A stretch of 64,000 nucleotides of DNA from Pararhodobacter sp. (GTDB lineage: Bacteria > Pseudomonadota > Alphaproteobacteria > Rhodobacterales > Rhodobacteraceae). Each line of letters begins with the position of its first letter. Position 1 is the stretch's first letter. Where the stretch lies: NCBI GenBank assembly GCA_020832545.1, contig JAFIEK010000005.1, positions 103,650 to 167,649 of the forward strand. Direction: 5' to 3'. The translations under genes and the position numbers were made by a program. Positions 26,396 to 34,119 of this stretch are shown here, piece after piece. The notes under the pieces were generated by a model. It made no database searches and was not told where the DNA came from. It saw nothing but the letters and a program-made list of their open reading frames with translations.

Positions 26396-27306
26396 ACTTT
26401 CACCTTGCCCTTGGGGTCCAGCACATCGCGCAGACCGTCACCGAACAGGCAAAAACCAAGCGACACGATAACAATGGCAAAACCCGGCATGGTGGCAACC
26501 CACCACTGATCCAGAATGAACGCCCGCCCGCGTGAGATCATCGCGCCCCATTCCGGCAGCGGCGGTTGCGCGCCAAGGCCCAGAAACCCAAGGCCCGCGG
26601 CGGTCAGAATGATCCCCGCCATATCCAGCGTCACCCGCACGATGGTTGATGACAGGCACAGCGGGATCACGTGCCGCCAGATCACCCGCGCATGGCTGGC
26701 CCCCTGCATCTGCACGGCGGATATGAACTCGGCAGTGCGGAAGGTCAGGGTTTCGGCACGTGCGATGCGGGCATAGACGGGCCATGCGGTGATGGCGATG
26801 GCGATCACCGCGTTCTCAATCCCCGGCCCAAGGGCCGCGACAAAGGCCAGCGCCATGATCAGGCGGGGCATCGACAGGAAGATATCGGTAAAGCCCATCA
26901 GCACCTTGTCCACCCAGCCGCCAAAATAGCCTGACACTGCGCCGACAATCAGCCCCAGCGGTGCCGAAATCACCGCCACCAGAAGCACGATATAAAGCGT
27001 GATCCTTGAGCCATGGATCACCCGGCTGAGGATATCGCGGCCCAGCTCATCCGTGCCCATCCAATGCGCCGATGAGGGCGGTTGCAGGCGGTTCTGCAGG
27101 CTGCCTTGCAGCGGTGAATAGGGCGCGATCCACGGCGCGAAAGCCGCAACCACCAGAAGCGCCACGATGATCGCCAGCCCCACCATCGCCAGCGGGTTGC
27201 GCATCAGAGCGCGCATCAGCCGGTAGAACTGCCCCAGCCGGGCCTGCGCGCGGGTCTCAGGGTCTTCGCTCAACAGCCAGTCGCGGGAGAAGATTGCCAT
27301 ACTCAT
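26392..27306 (-). CDS. Oligopeptide ABC transporter permease (OppC-like)
   Basis: A 304-residue inner-membrane permease. The N-terminal helix is followed by the OppC loop HWMGTDELGRDILSRVIHGS near 85. Five more helices follow, with the EAA motif EFISAVQMQGASHARVIWRH near 190. The partner is OppB, encoded immediately upstream in the operon. Confidence 0.95.
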   Translation of the reverse strand: MSMAIFSRDWLLSEDPETRAQARLGQFYRLMRALMRNPLAMVGLAIIVALLVVAAFAPWIAPYSPLQGSLQNRLQPPSSAHWMGTDELGRDILSRVIHGSRITLYIVLLVAVISAPLGLIVGAVSGYFGGWVDKVLMGFTDIFLSMPRLIMALAFVAALGPGIENAVIAIAITAWPVYARIARAETLTFRTAEFISAVQMQGASHARVIWRHVIPLCLSSTIVRVTLDMAGIILTAAGLGFLGLGAQPPLPEWGAMISRGRAFILDQWWVATMPGFAIVIVSLGFCLFGDGLRDVLDPKGKVKV

Positions 27307-28349
27307 GCGCGCGCCCTCGGGTCCAGCAGACGGTAAAGCAGGTCAGAGCCCTTGTTGATGGTGATGAACACAGCACCGATCACCAGCGTCGCGCCCAGCA
27401 CCGCGTTCATATCGGCGTTCAAGAGCGCCGTTGTCAGATAATTGCCGATACCGGGCCATGAGAACACGGTTTCAATCATCACCGAGCCTTCCAGCAGCCC
27501 CGCGTAACTGAGGCCGATCACGGTGATCAGTTGCACCCTGATCGGCCGGAACGCATGGCGCCAGATGATCACCCGCTCCGGCGCGCCCTTGACGCGGGCG
27601 GTGGTGATGTATTCCTGCCCCAATTGCTCCAGCATGAAAGAGCGGGTCATGCGGGCGATATAGGCAAGGCTGAAAAACCCCAGAATGGTACCCGGCAGAA
27701 TGATGTGGGAAAACGCCGAGCGGAAGGCGCGCATGTCGCCGGCGATCAGACTATCCACCAGCAATAATCCGGTGCGCACCGGCACCATGCCATCCATGAA
27801 GATGTTGATGCGCCCCGGCCCGCCGACCAGCCGGAAATGGGCGTAAAAGATCACCAGTCCCACCAGCCCCAGCCAGAACGCCGGAATGGCATATCCCGCC
27901 AGCGCCAGCACGCGGATGATCTGGTCAATCCAGCTGCCCTGCCGGGCCGCCGCAATCACCCCCATCGGCACACCAATGGTCACGCCGATGATGATGCCAA
28001 GTGTGGCCATCTCCAGCGTTGCCGGGAAGACCCGCGCCAGGTCTTCGGCCACCGGGCGCCCGGTGCTGACCGAGCGGCCCAGATTGCCCTGCACCACATC
28101 ACCGACGTAGCGGAAGAATTGCACCACCAGCGGGTCATCCAGCCCCATGGCCAGCCGCGCGGCCTCATACGTTGCGCGCGGGGCGCGGTCGCCGACGACG
28201 GCCAGCACCGGATCAATCGGCACCACGCGGCCAATCACGAAAGTGATCGCCAGCAGGCCCAGAAAGGTCATCAGGATGATCACTATAAACCACACCAGCG
28301 GCGCGGCGCGGGTGGCGAGGGGTCCGAACATGCGGGCGGCCTGGGCCAT
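27303..28349 (-). CDS. Oligopeptide ABC transporter permease (OppB-like)
   Basis: A 348-residue membrane subunit. N-terminal helix, periplasmic loop with RAPRATYEAARLAMGLDDPL, helices with TLEMATLGIIIGVTIGVPMG near 115, and the cytoplasmic EAA loop EYITTARVKGAPERVIIWRH near 240. It is the first gene of the minus-strand transport operon, divergent from the XRE-cupin regulator and the matching binding-protein gene. Confidence 0.95.
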   Translation of the reverse strand: MAQAARMFGPLATRAAPLVWFIVIILMTFLGLLAITFVIGRVVPIDPVLAVVGDRAPRATYEAARLAMGLDDPLVVQFFRYVGDVVQGNLGRSVSTGRPVAEDLARVFPATLEMATLGIIIGVTIGVPMGVIAAARQGSWIDQIIRVLALAGYAIPAFWLGLVGLVIFYAHFRLVGGPGRINIFMDGMVPVRTGLLLVDSLIAGDMRAFRSAFSHIILPGTILGFFSLAYIARMTRSFMLEQLGQEYITTARVKGAPERVIIWRHAFRPIRVQLITVIGLSYAGLLEGSVMIETVFSWPGIGNYLTTALLNADMNAVLGATLVIGAVFITINKGSDLLYRLLDPRARA

Positions 28350-28417
28350 GCTGTGCTCCTCAAAAGGACGGGCGGCAGGGGCGTTGCCGGTGGATCAGAG
28401 CGGTCTAGCAAATAAAC

Positions 28418-28431
28418 TTTGACTGATCAAA
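28418..28431. promoter_or_regulatory. Inverted repeat in the Opp/regulator divergent promoter
   Basis: The 127-bp gap is AT-rich and contains TTTGACTGATCAAA (TTTGA and TCAAA arms), flanked by two CTAGC-containing half-repeats at about 28405 and 28442. Position and symmetry suggest an operator for the XRE-cupin regulator, serving both the permease operon and the regulator/binding-protein operon. Confidence 0.4.
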
Positions 28432-28476
28432 ATTTTTTTACTAGCGTCAAAAAATAACGAACAATACCAGCGCTGG

Positions 28477-29124
28477 ATGCCTATGCCTGAACTCATGCCC
28501 GAACCCATACCGGAACCGCCGGGCCAAGCTGATGCCCCGGCGGCCCCTGCAGCCCAGACCCCGCAGTTCGGCGGCCGTATCCGCGAATTGCGGCGCAAGG
28601 GCGGGCTGACATTGCAGGCGCTGGCCGATGACGCGGGCATCTCGGTGGGCTTTCTCAGTCAGGTTGAGCGCAACAAGGCCACGCCCTCGCTGGGCACGCT
28701 GGCCAGCCTCGCCACTGCCTTGGGGGTTGAGATCAACTGGTTCATCGCCACCCCACAGCCAGCCGATGCCGTCACCCGCGCCGGTGAGCGCGCGCGCTTT
28801 TCACTGGCCGACAGCTCGCTGGCCTATGAACGGCTGGATACGCGCCTGCCCGGTGGCACGCTGTCATCGCTGATCATCCACATCCCCGAAGGCTATGCCT
28901 CAGAGGTGACGCGCCATACCGGCGAAGAGATGATCTTCGTGCTGGAAGGCCGCATCCGCCAGACGCTGGGCGATGCGGTGATCCTGCTCAACCCCGGTGA
29001 TTCGTTCCACTTCATGGGCGATACACCACATTCCTTTGCCAATGACGGCGCTGGCCCGGCCCGGCTTTTGTGGACCGGAACCTCAATGCGCCTGTTTGGC
29101 AGCCCCCCGACCGACCATCCCTGA
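28477..29124 (+). CDS. XRE-family regulator with C-terminal cupin sensor domain
   Basis: A 215-residue regulator. After a Pro-rich N-terminus there is a lambda-type helix-turn-helix (GRIRELRRKGG to GVEINWF, about 29-88, with DDAGISVGFLSQVERNKATP). A cupin barrel follows, with motif 1 HTGEEMIFVLEG and motif 2 NPGDSFHFMGDTPHSF. PuuR-type regulators of this layout sense amines or amino-acid-like ligands. It lies between the permease/ATPase operon and the binding protein, so it should control peptide uptake. The start could be any of three in-frame ATGs at 28477-28495. Confidence 0.92.
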   Translation: MPMPELMPEPIPEPPGQADAPAAPAAQTPQFGGRIRELRRKGGLTLQALADDAGISVGFLSQVERNKATPSLGTLASLATALGVEINWFIATPQPADAVTRAGERARFSLADSSLAYERLDTRLPGGTLSSLIIHIPEGYASEVTRHTGEEMIFVLEGRIRQTLGDAVILLNPGDSFHFMGDTPHSFANDGAGPARLLWTGTSMRLFGSPPTDHP

Positions 29125-29148
29125 CAAAAAACTTACAGGAGAGGACTT

Positions 29149-30735
29149 ATGAAACTCATCAAAACCACGCTGGTCGCCAGCCTGCTGGCGCTGGCCTCAG
29201 CCCCGGCGCTGGCCTCCACGCCTGACAATGCGCTGGTGATCGCCCAGAACATTGATGACATCGTCACCATCGACCCGGCAACCGCCTATGAATTCAGCTC
29301 GGGCGAGTATGTCACCAACACCTATGATCAGTTGGTGCAATATGACGCGACAGATACCGAAACCCTCGCGCCCGGCCTTGCGACCGAGTGGGAGATCGAC
29401 GCCGAAAACCGCACCATCACCTTTACCCTGCGCGATGGCGTGACCTTCCATTCCGGCAATCCGCTGCGCGCCGAGGATGTTGTGGGCAGTTGGCGCCGGG
29501 TTGTGGTGCTGGACCGTGCGCCCGCCTTCATTCTGGGCAATCTGGGCTGGACGGCTGACAATTTCGACGAGATGGTTTCAAGCGACGGCAACACCGTCAC
29601 CATCCGCTGGACGGGTGATTTCGCGCCGTCTTTTGTCCTCAACGTGCTGGCCTCGCGCCCGGCCTCGGTGGTCGATATGGAGACCGTCATGGGCCATGAG
29701 GTCGATGGCGATATGGGTCATGACTGGCTTAACCAGAACAGCGCCGGCACCGGCCCGTTCAGCCTGCGCAGCTTCCGGCCCGGCGAAGTGCTGATGCTGG
29801 ATGCCAACCCGGATTATTTCGCCGGGGCCCCGGCGATGGAGCAGATCCTGATCCGCCATGTCGCCGAAGCGTCAACCCAGCGCCTTTTGCTGGAATCGGG
29901 CGATGTGGACATGGCCAAGAACCTGACGCCCGATCAGGTGGCCGGGCTTGAAGGCAATGACGATATCCGCATTGAAACCTTCCCGCAGGCCGCCGTTCAC
30001 TGGGTCTCGTTCAACCAGAACACGGAAAGCCTGACCAACCCCGCCATCTGGGAAGCCGCGCGCTATCTGGTGGATTATGAAGGCATGGCGAACAGCTTTC
30101 TGAACGGGCAGATGCAGGTGCATCAGGCCTTCTGGCCCGCAGGGTTCCCCGGTGCGCTGACCGACACACCGTTTACCTATGACTCCGAGCGCGCGCGCCA
30201 GATCCTTGAAGACGCCGGGGTTGATCTGCCGGTCACCGTCACGCTGGATGTGATCAACGCCAACCCGTTCAATGACATGGCGCAGTCACTGCAACAGACC
30301 TTCGCCGAGGCGGGCATCAACTTTGAAATCCTGCCCGGCACCGGCGCGCAGGTGATCACCCGCTACCGCGCGCGGACCCATCAGGCGATGCTGCTGTACT
30401 GGGGCCCTGACTTCATGGACCCGCATTCCAACGCCAAGGCCTTCGCATATAACGAAGACAACTCGGATGATGCCTATGTCTCCACCACGACATGGCGCAA
30501 CGCGTGGATGCCGCCTGCCGAGATCAACGAGCTGACGATGGCCGCGCTGGCCGAACAGGACGCCGATCAGCGCCTTGAGATGTATCTGGAACTGCAGCGC
30601 GAGATGCAGCGCGAAGCCCCCTTCGTGATCATGTTCCAGGCCGTCAAACAGGTGGCGATGGCCGACAATGTGACCGGCTTTGTCAACGGTTCGAACTCTG
30701 ACTTCGTGTATTACCGTCTGGTCGAAAAAGACTGA
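29149..30735 (+). CDS. Oligopeptide/dipeptide ABC transporter substrate-binding protein
   Basis: A 528-residue family 5 solute-binding protein with a signal peptide (cleavage after APALA). Landmarks are TLREGVTFH-type FTLRDGVTFHSGNPL near 100, the SGTGPF-like GTGPFSLRSF near 200, and QAVHWVSFNQN near 280. It delivers peptides, opines or similar compounds to the OppBCDF-like membrane complex encoded divergently. It has an AGGAGAGG site 6 bases upstream. Two strong stem-loops follow the stop codon. Confidence 0.94.
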   Translation: MKLIKTTLVASLLALASAPALASTPDNALVIAQNIDDIVTIDPATAYEFSSGEYVTNTYDQLVQYDATDTETLAPGLATEWEIDAENRTITFTLRDGVTFHSGNPLRAEDVVGSWRRVVVLDRAPAFILGNLGWTADNFDEMVSSDGNTVTIRWTGDFAPSFVLNVLASRPASVVDMETVMGHEVDGDMGHDWLNQNSAGTGPFSLRSFRPGEVLMLDANPDYFAGAPAMEQILIRHVAEASTQRLLLESGDVDMAKNLTPDQVAGLEGNDDIRIETFPQAAVHWVSFNQNTESLTNPAIWEAARYLVDYEGMANSFLNGQMQVHQAFWPAGFPGALTDTPFTYDSERARQILEDAGVDLPVTVTLDVINANPFNDMAQSLQQTFAEAGINFEILPGTGAQVITRYRARTHQAMLLYWGPDFMDPHSNAKAFAYNEDNSDDAYVSTTTWRNAWMPPAEINELTMAALAEQDADQRLEMYLELQREMQREAPFVIMFQAVKQVAMADNVTGFVNGSNSDFVYYRLVEKD

Positions 30736-30780
30736 TCGCGCGCGATCATCCTGCGGGCGGCGGCCAGTGCGCCGCCGCCC
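30733..30780 (+). terminator. Two consecutive stem-loops after the peptide-binding protein gene
   Basis: The perfect 16-bp palindrome TGATCGCGCGCGATCA (30733-30748) begins with the stop codon itself. Six bases on, a perfect 10-bp stem (GGGCGGCGGC, loop CAGTGC, GCCGCCGCCC; 30755-30780) follows. There is no long U-run. Such structures protect binding-protein mRNA and reduce read-through into the GAF and peptidase genes. Confidence 0.7.
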
Positions 30781-30810
30781 GTTTCCACGACCTCTGCCCA
30801 AAGAGACATC

Positions 30811-31281
30811 ATGACCCCCAATGCCCCGGATGCGGTTTTCGCCGCCCTTCACAAAGCCGCGCAGGACTGCTGTGGCGCGCGTCTGTTCACCGTCACCGTG
30901 CTGGACCGCACCGCGGGGCTGGCGCGGCGCGCCTATACCTCGCACCCGGTGGATTACCCCACCTCGGGCACCAAGCCGTTGCGCGCTGATGCCTGGAGCG
31001 GCCATGTGGTGCGCGACGGGCACAGCTTTGTCGCCAACTCCACGCCCGAATTTGCCATTTACTTCTCTGACCACGCGCTGATCAACGCTTTGGGCTGCGC
31101 GGCCGCGATGAATATCCCCGTCGCCGATGACAGCGGTCAGGTTGCCGGCACCGTCAACATTCTGGATGTCGCGGGCCATTTCACACCCGAGCGCGCCGAG
31201 ATGCTGGAGGCGCTGGTGTCAGAGCATCGCCCTGCCCTTCTGGCCGCAATGGCACAGATCCCGATGGAGCCCCCCGCATGA
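30811..31281 (+). CDS. GAF-domain protein
   Basis: A 156-residue single-domain GAF protein. Typical elements are CCGARLFTVTVLD near 20, YTSHPVDYPTSGTKPL, the WSGHVVRDGHSFVAN strand-helix, and the C-terminal CAAAMNIPVADDSGQVAGTVNILD with a final helix. It has no output domain. GAF modules bind small molecules; this one may sense or bind the imported compound. It overlaps the M24 peptidase gene by four bases. Confidence 0.82.
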   Translation: MTPNAPDAVFAALHKAAQDCCGARLFTVTVLDRTAGLARRAYTSHPVDYPTSGTKPLRADAWSGHVVRDGHSFVANSTPEFAIYFSDHALINALGCAAAMNIPVADDSGQVAGTVNILDVAGHFTPERAEMLEALVSEHRPALLAAMAQIPMEPPA

Positions 31282-32357
31282 CAACCCGCCTCAGCCGCCT
31301 GCAAGCGCAGATGAAAACCACCGGCACCGACCTTCTGGCACTGGCGCCGGGCGCGCATATGCGTTGGGCCCTCGGCTTCGCGCCACACCCGGATGAGCGG
31401 CTGTGCCTGTTGCTGATCGGCCCGGAAAAGGCCGCCTTCGTGATGCCCGCGCTCAATGCCACCGATGCCCGGCAGCATACCGATCTGCCGTTTCATGAAT
31501 GGGTTGATGCCGATGGCCCGGCGCAGGCACTTGCCGCCGCACTGGCAGATATCGGCTCTGACATGCGCAAACTGTCGCTTGATGAAACCATGCGCGCGGA
31601 CCATGCGCTGATGCTGCTGGATGCGTTGCCTGATGCCGAGCGCGCGCTGGCTGGGGCCGAAGTTGGTGCGCTGCGCCAGATCAAGGACGCCACCGAGATC
31701 GCCGCACTGCGCGACAACGCCCGCATTGCCGACAAGGCGCAGGCCGCTGTGCGCGCTGCCCTGCGCCCCGGCGTCACCGAGGTTGAGATGGTGCAGGTCG
31801 CCCGCGACGCCTTTGCGGCTGAGGGCGCGCGGTGTGAGTTCGGCATCGTCGGTTTTGGCGAGAACAGTGCCTATCCGCACCACCACAGCGGCGCGCGCGC
31901 GCTGAAGGCGGGCGATGTGGTGCTGGTCGATATCGGTGGTCGCAAGGGCGATCATATGTCCGATATCACCCGCATGGCCGCATTCGGCACCCCGCCCGAA
32001 GGCTATGATGAGGTCCATGCCGTGGTTGATGCCGCCGTGGTCGCCGCCCTCAAGGCCGCCCGCCCCGGCGTGCCGGCCCATGTGGTCGATGACGCGGCGC
32101 GCGGGGTGATCAATCAGGCCGGATATGGTGCCTATTTCACCCATCGCACCGGCCACGGCATCGGCACCGAGGTGCACGAGCCGCCCTATATGACCGCCAC
32201 CAACCCCCAACTGCTTGAAAAAGGCATGACCTTCACCATCGAGCCCGGCATCTATCTGCCCGGCCGCTTCGGCATCCGGCTGGAAGAGGTGGCGGTGGTC
32301 ACGGCGGACGGCGCAGAAATCCTGTCCGGCCTGTCGCGCGATCTTCACCGCGCCTGA
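31278..32357 (+). CDS. M24-family metallopeptidase (Xaa-Pro peptidase-like)
   Basis: A 359-residue pita-bread-fold enzyme with an N-terminal creatinase-like domain (about 1-125) and a catalytic domain. The five metal ligands are all visible: Asp in LVDIGG, Asp in SDITR, His in TGHGIGTEVHEPP, Glu in TIEPGIYLPG and Glu in RLEEVAVV. It probably splits Xaa-Pro dipeptides or a related amide delivered by the neighbouring transporter; creatinase- or ectoine-hydrolase-type activity is possible. It is coupled to the GAF gene by an ATGA overlap. Confidence 0.9.
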   Translation: MTTRLSRLQAQMKTTGTDLLALAPGAHMRWALGFAPHPDERLCLLLIGPEKAAFVMPALNATDARQHTDLPFHEWVDADGPAQALAAALADIGSDMRKLSLDETMRADHALMLLDALPDAERALAGAEVGALRQIKDATEIAALRDNARIADKAQAAVRAALRPGVTEVEMVQVARDAFAAEGARCEFGIVGFGENSAYPHHHSGARALKAGDVVLVDIGGRKGDHMSDITRMAAFGTPPEGYDEVHAVVDAAVVAALKAARPGVPAHVVDDAARGVINQAGYGAYFTHRTGHGIGTEVHEPPYMTATNPQLLEKGMTFTIEPGIYLPGRFGIRLEEVAVVTADGAEILSGLSRDLHRA

Positions 32358-32783
32358 TCCGCCAAAGCCCCTGACACAAAAACCAATGAACGGCGCCGCA
32401 TCGGCGTGCGATCGCACAACCAGCGGGCGTGTGCGCCCTTGATTCTGTCTGCGTGCAGGCCACTGCGATTCGCGAATGGTGAAGTTGCGGGCAAAAACGC
32501 ATTGGTTGCACAACAAATCAGCGGTACACCCCCAGCCTTTCTGCACCGCAGCGAGGCCGGTCACAGCACACTTGTCAAGGCGCGGGAAATTGCCGCAGCG
32601 TTCGACCGTCAAGGCCTGTGTGCCTTGGAAAAACACTGCCCGGCCGAATGATCTGGCGAGATACCGACAGCCGGGCAGCGACAACACAGGATGCTGTGAT
32701 TTGTGAAATGGTTCCAGTTGCATTGAAATGCAAGAGCGGCATCACGACGCATCGCAGCACTTTCATGAGGGAGATGCTAAGAG
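32358..32783. other. 426-bp non-coding region upstream of urtA
   Basis: No convincing gene is seen here; short open frames lack ribosome-binding sites and family motifs. It must carry the urt promoter. The one clear element is the inverted repeat at 32718-32733, listed separately. A look for a sigma-54 type GG-N10-GC promoter found only a badly spaced candidate. Confidence 0.6.
32718..32733. promoter_or_regulatory. Perfect inverted repeat upstream of urtA
   Basis: TTGCATT-GA-AATGCAA is a perfect 7-bp inverted repeat with a 2-base centre, ending 50 bp before the urtA start codon. Its location suggests an operator overlapping the urt promoter, possibly for nitrogen or urea control. The regulator is not encoded nearby. 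Confidence 0.5.
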
Positions 32784-34067
32784 ATGCCCAATAAAACCTT
32801 ACTTGCGACGGTGGCCGCCTCGGCGCTGATTGCCGCCGCTACACCCGCCGCCGCTGATTGCCCCATCAAGGTGGGTGTCCTGCACTCGCTCTCCGGCAGT
32901 ATGGCGATTTCTGAAACCACATTGCGCGATGTCATGCTGATGCTGATCGCCGAGCAGAACGCCGCAGGCGGGCTGCTGGGCTGCGAGATTGAACCAGTGG
33001 TGGTTGACCCGGCCTCTGACTGGCCGCTCTTTGCCGAGCGCGCGCGCGAGCTGCTGACGGTCAATGAGGTGGATGTGATCTTTGGTGCATGGACCTCGGT
33101 CAGCCGGAAATCGGTGCTGCCGGTGCTGGAGGAGCTGAACGGGCTGATGTTCTACCCGGTGCAGTATGAAGGGCAGGAAAGCTCACGCAACGTGTTCTAC
33201 ACCGGCGCCGCGCCGAACCAGCAGGCAATCCCGGCGGTGGACTACTTCCTGGAAGAGCTGGGCGTGGAAAGCTTTGCGCTGCTGGGCACCGACTATGTGT
33301 ACCCGCGCACCACCAACAACATTCTGGCGGCCTATCTGGCCGAGCAAGGAATTCCTGACGAAAACATCTTCGTCAACTACACGCCGTTTGGCCATTCCGA
33401 CTGGTCAACGATTGTCTCTGACGTGGTGGCGTTGGGGGCAGGCGGGCAGCAGGTGGGGATCATTTCCACCATCAATGGTGATGCGAATATCGGGTTTTAT
33501 ACCGAGCTGGCGGCGCAGGGCGTGAGCGCGGATGACATTCCGGTGGTGGCATTCTCTGTCGGCGAAGAAGAGCTTTCGGGCCTCGATACCTCGCGACTGG
33601 TGGGGCATCTGGCAGCGTGGAATTACTTCATGTCAGCCGACACGCCGGAAAATGAGGCCTTCATCGAGGCATGGCATGCATTCATCGGTGATGAGGCCCG
33701 CGTGACCAATGACCCGATGGAGGCACATTACATCGGCTTCAACATGTGGGTGAATGCCGTGACCGAGGCCGGCACCACCGATGTGGATGCCGTGCGCGAA
33801 GCGATGTGGGGGCAGGAGTTTCCAAACCTGACCGGGGGCACGGCGGTGATGCTGCCCAACCACCACCTCACCAAGCCCGTTCTGATCGGCGAGATCCGCG
33901 CCGATGGCCAGTTCGACATCATCAGCCAGACCGAGGAAGTGCCGGGCGCCGCCTGGACCCCGTTCCTGCCGGAAAGCGCGACGCTGGTCAGTGACTGGCA
34001 AGAGCTGGAATGCGGCATGTTCGACACGGCAACGGAAAGCTGCGTGCAGCTGACCTCGAACTACTGA
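32784..34067 (+). CDS. urtA: Urea ABC transporter substrate-binding protein
   Basis: A 427-residue periplasmic receptor of the branched-chain amino-acid/urea type, with a signal peptide ending TPAAA. UrtA hallmarks are IKVGVLHSLSGSMAISE at the mature start, IFGAWTSVSRKSVLPVLEE near 98, FYPVQYEGQESS, GTDYVYPRTTN and GHLAAWNYF. Followed by urtBCDE, it forms a high-affinity urea importer. No urease genes are in the window, so they should lie elsewhere in the genome. A GAGGGAG site precedes the start by 10 bases. Confidence 0.96.
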   Translation: MPNKTLLATVAASALIAAATPAAADCPIKVGVLHSLSGSMAISETTLRDVMLMLIAEQNAAGGLLGCEIEPVVVDPASDWPLFAERARELLTVNEVDVIFGAWTSVSRKSVLPVLEELNGLMFYPVQYEGQESSRNVFYTGAAPNQQAIPAVDYFLEELGVESFALLGTDYVYPRTTNNILAAYLAEQGIPDENIFVNYTPFGHSDWSTIVSDVVALGAGGQQVGIISTINGDANIGFYTELAAQGVSADDIPVVAFSVGEEELSGLDTSRLVGHLAAWNYFMSADTPENEAFIEAWHAFIGDEARVTNDPMEAHYIGFNMWVNAVTEAGTTDVDAVREAMWGQEFPNLTGGTAVMLPNHHLTKPVLIGEIRADGQFDIISQTEEVPGAAWTPFLPESATLVSDWQELECGMFDTATESCVQLTSNY

Positions 34068-34075
34068 GCAATGAT

Positions 34076-34101
34076 GGGTGCGCGGTTTTCGCCGCGCACC
34101 C
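34076..34101 (+). other. Strong stem-loop between urtA and urtB
   Basis: GGGTGCGCGG and CCGCGCACCC form a perfect 10-bp GC-rich stem with loop TTTTCG, 9 bases after the urtA stop and 18 before the urtB start. Only CTTT follows, so it is a weak or partial terminator. Such inter-cistronic hairpins let the binding protein be made in excess over the permease. Confidence 0.75.
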
Positions 34102-34119
34102 CTTTGAACGGGAAAGCCC

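Noticed and set aside
31137..32723. Long minus-strand open frame opposite the M24 peptidase
   Set aside because: The M24 gene shows all five metal ligands in order. The opposite frame has no recognisable domain and extends into a non-coding region.
32700..32725. Possible sigma-54 promoter before urtA
   Set aside because: TGG and TGC elements are present but the GG-to-GC spacing is two bases short of the required ten.
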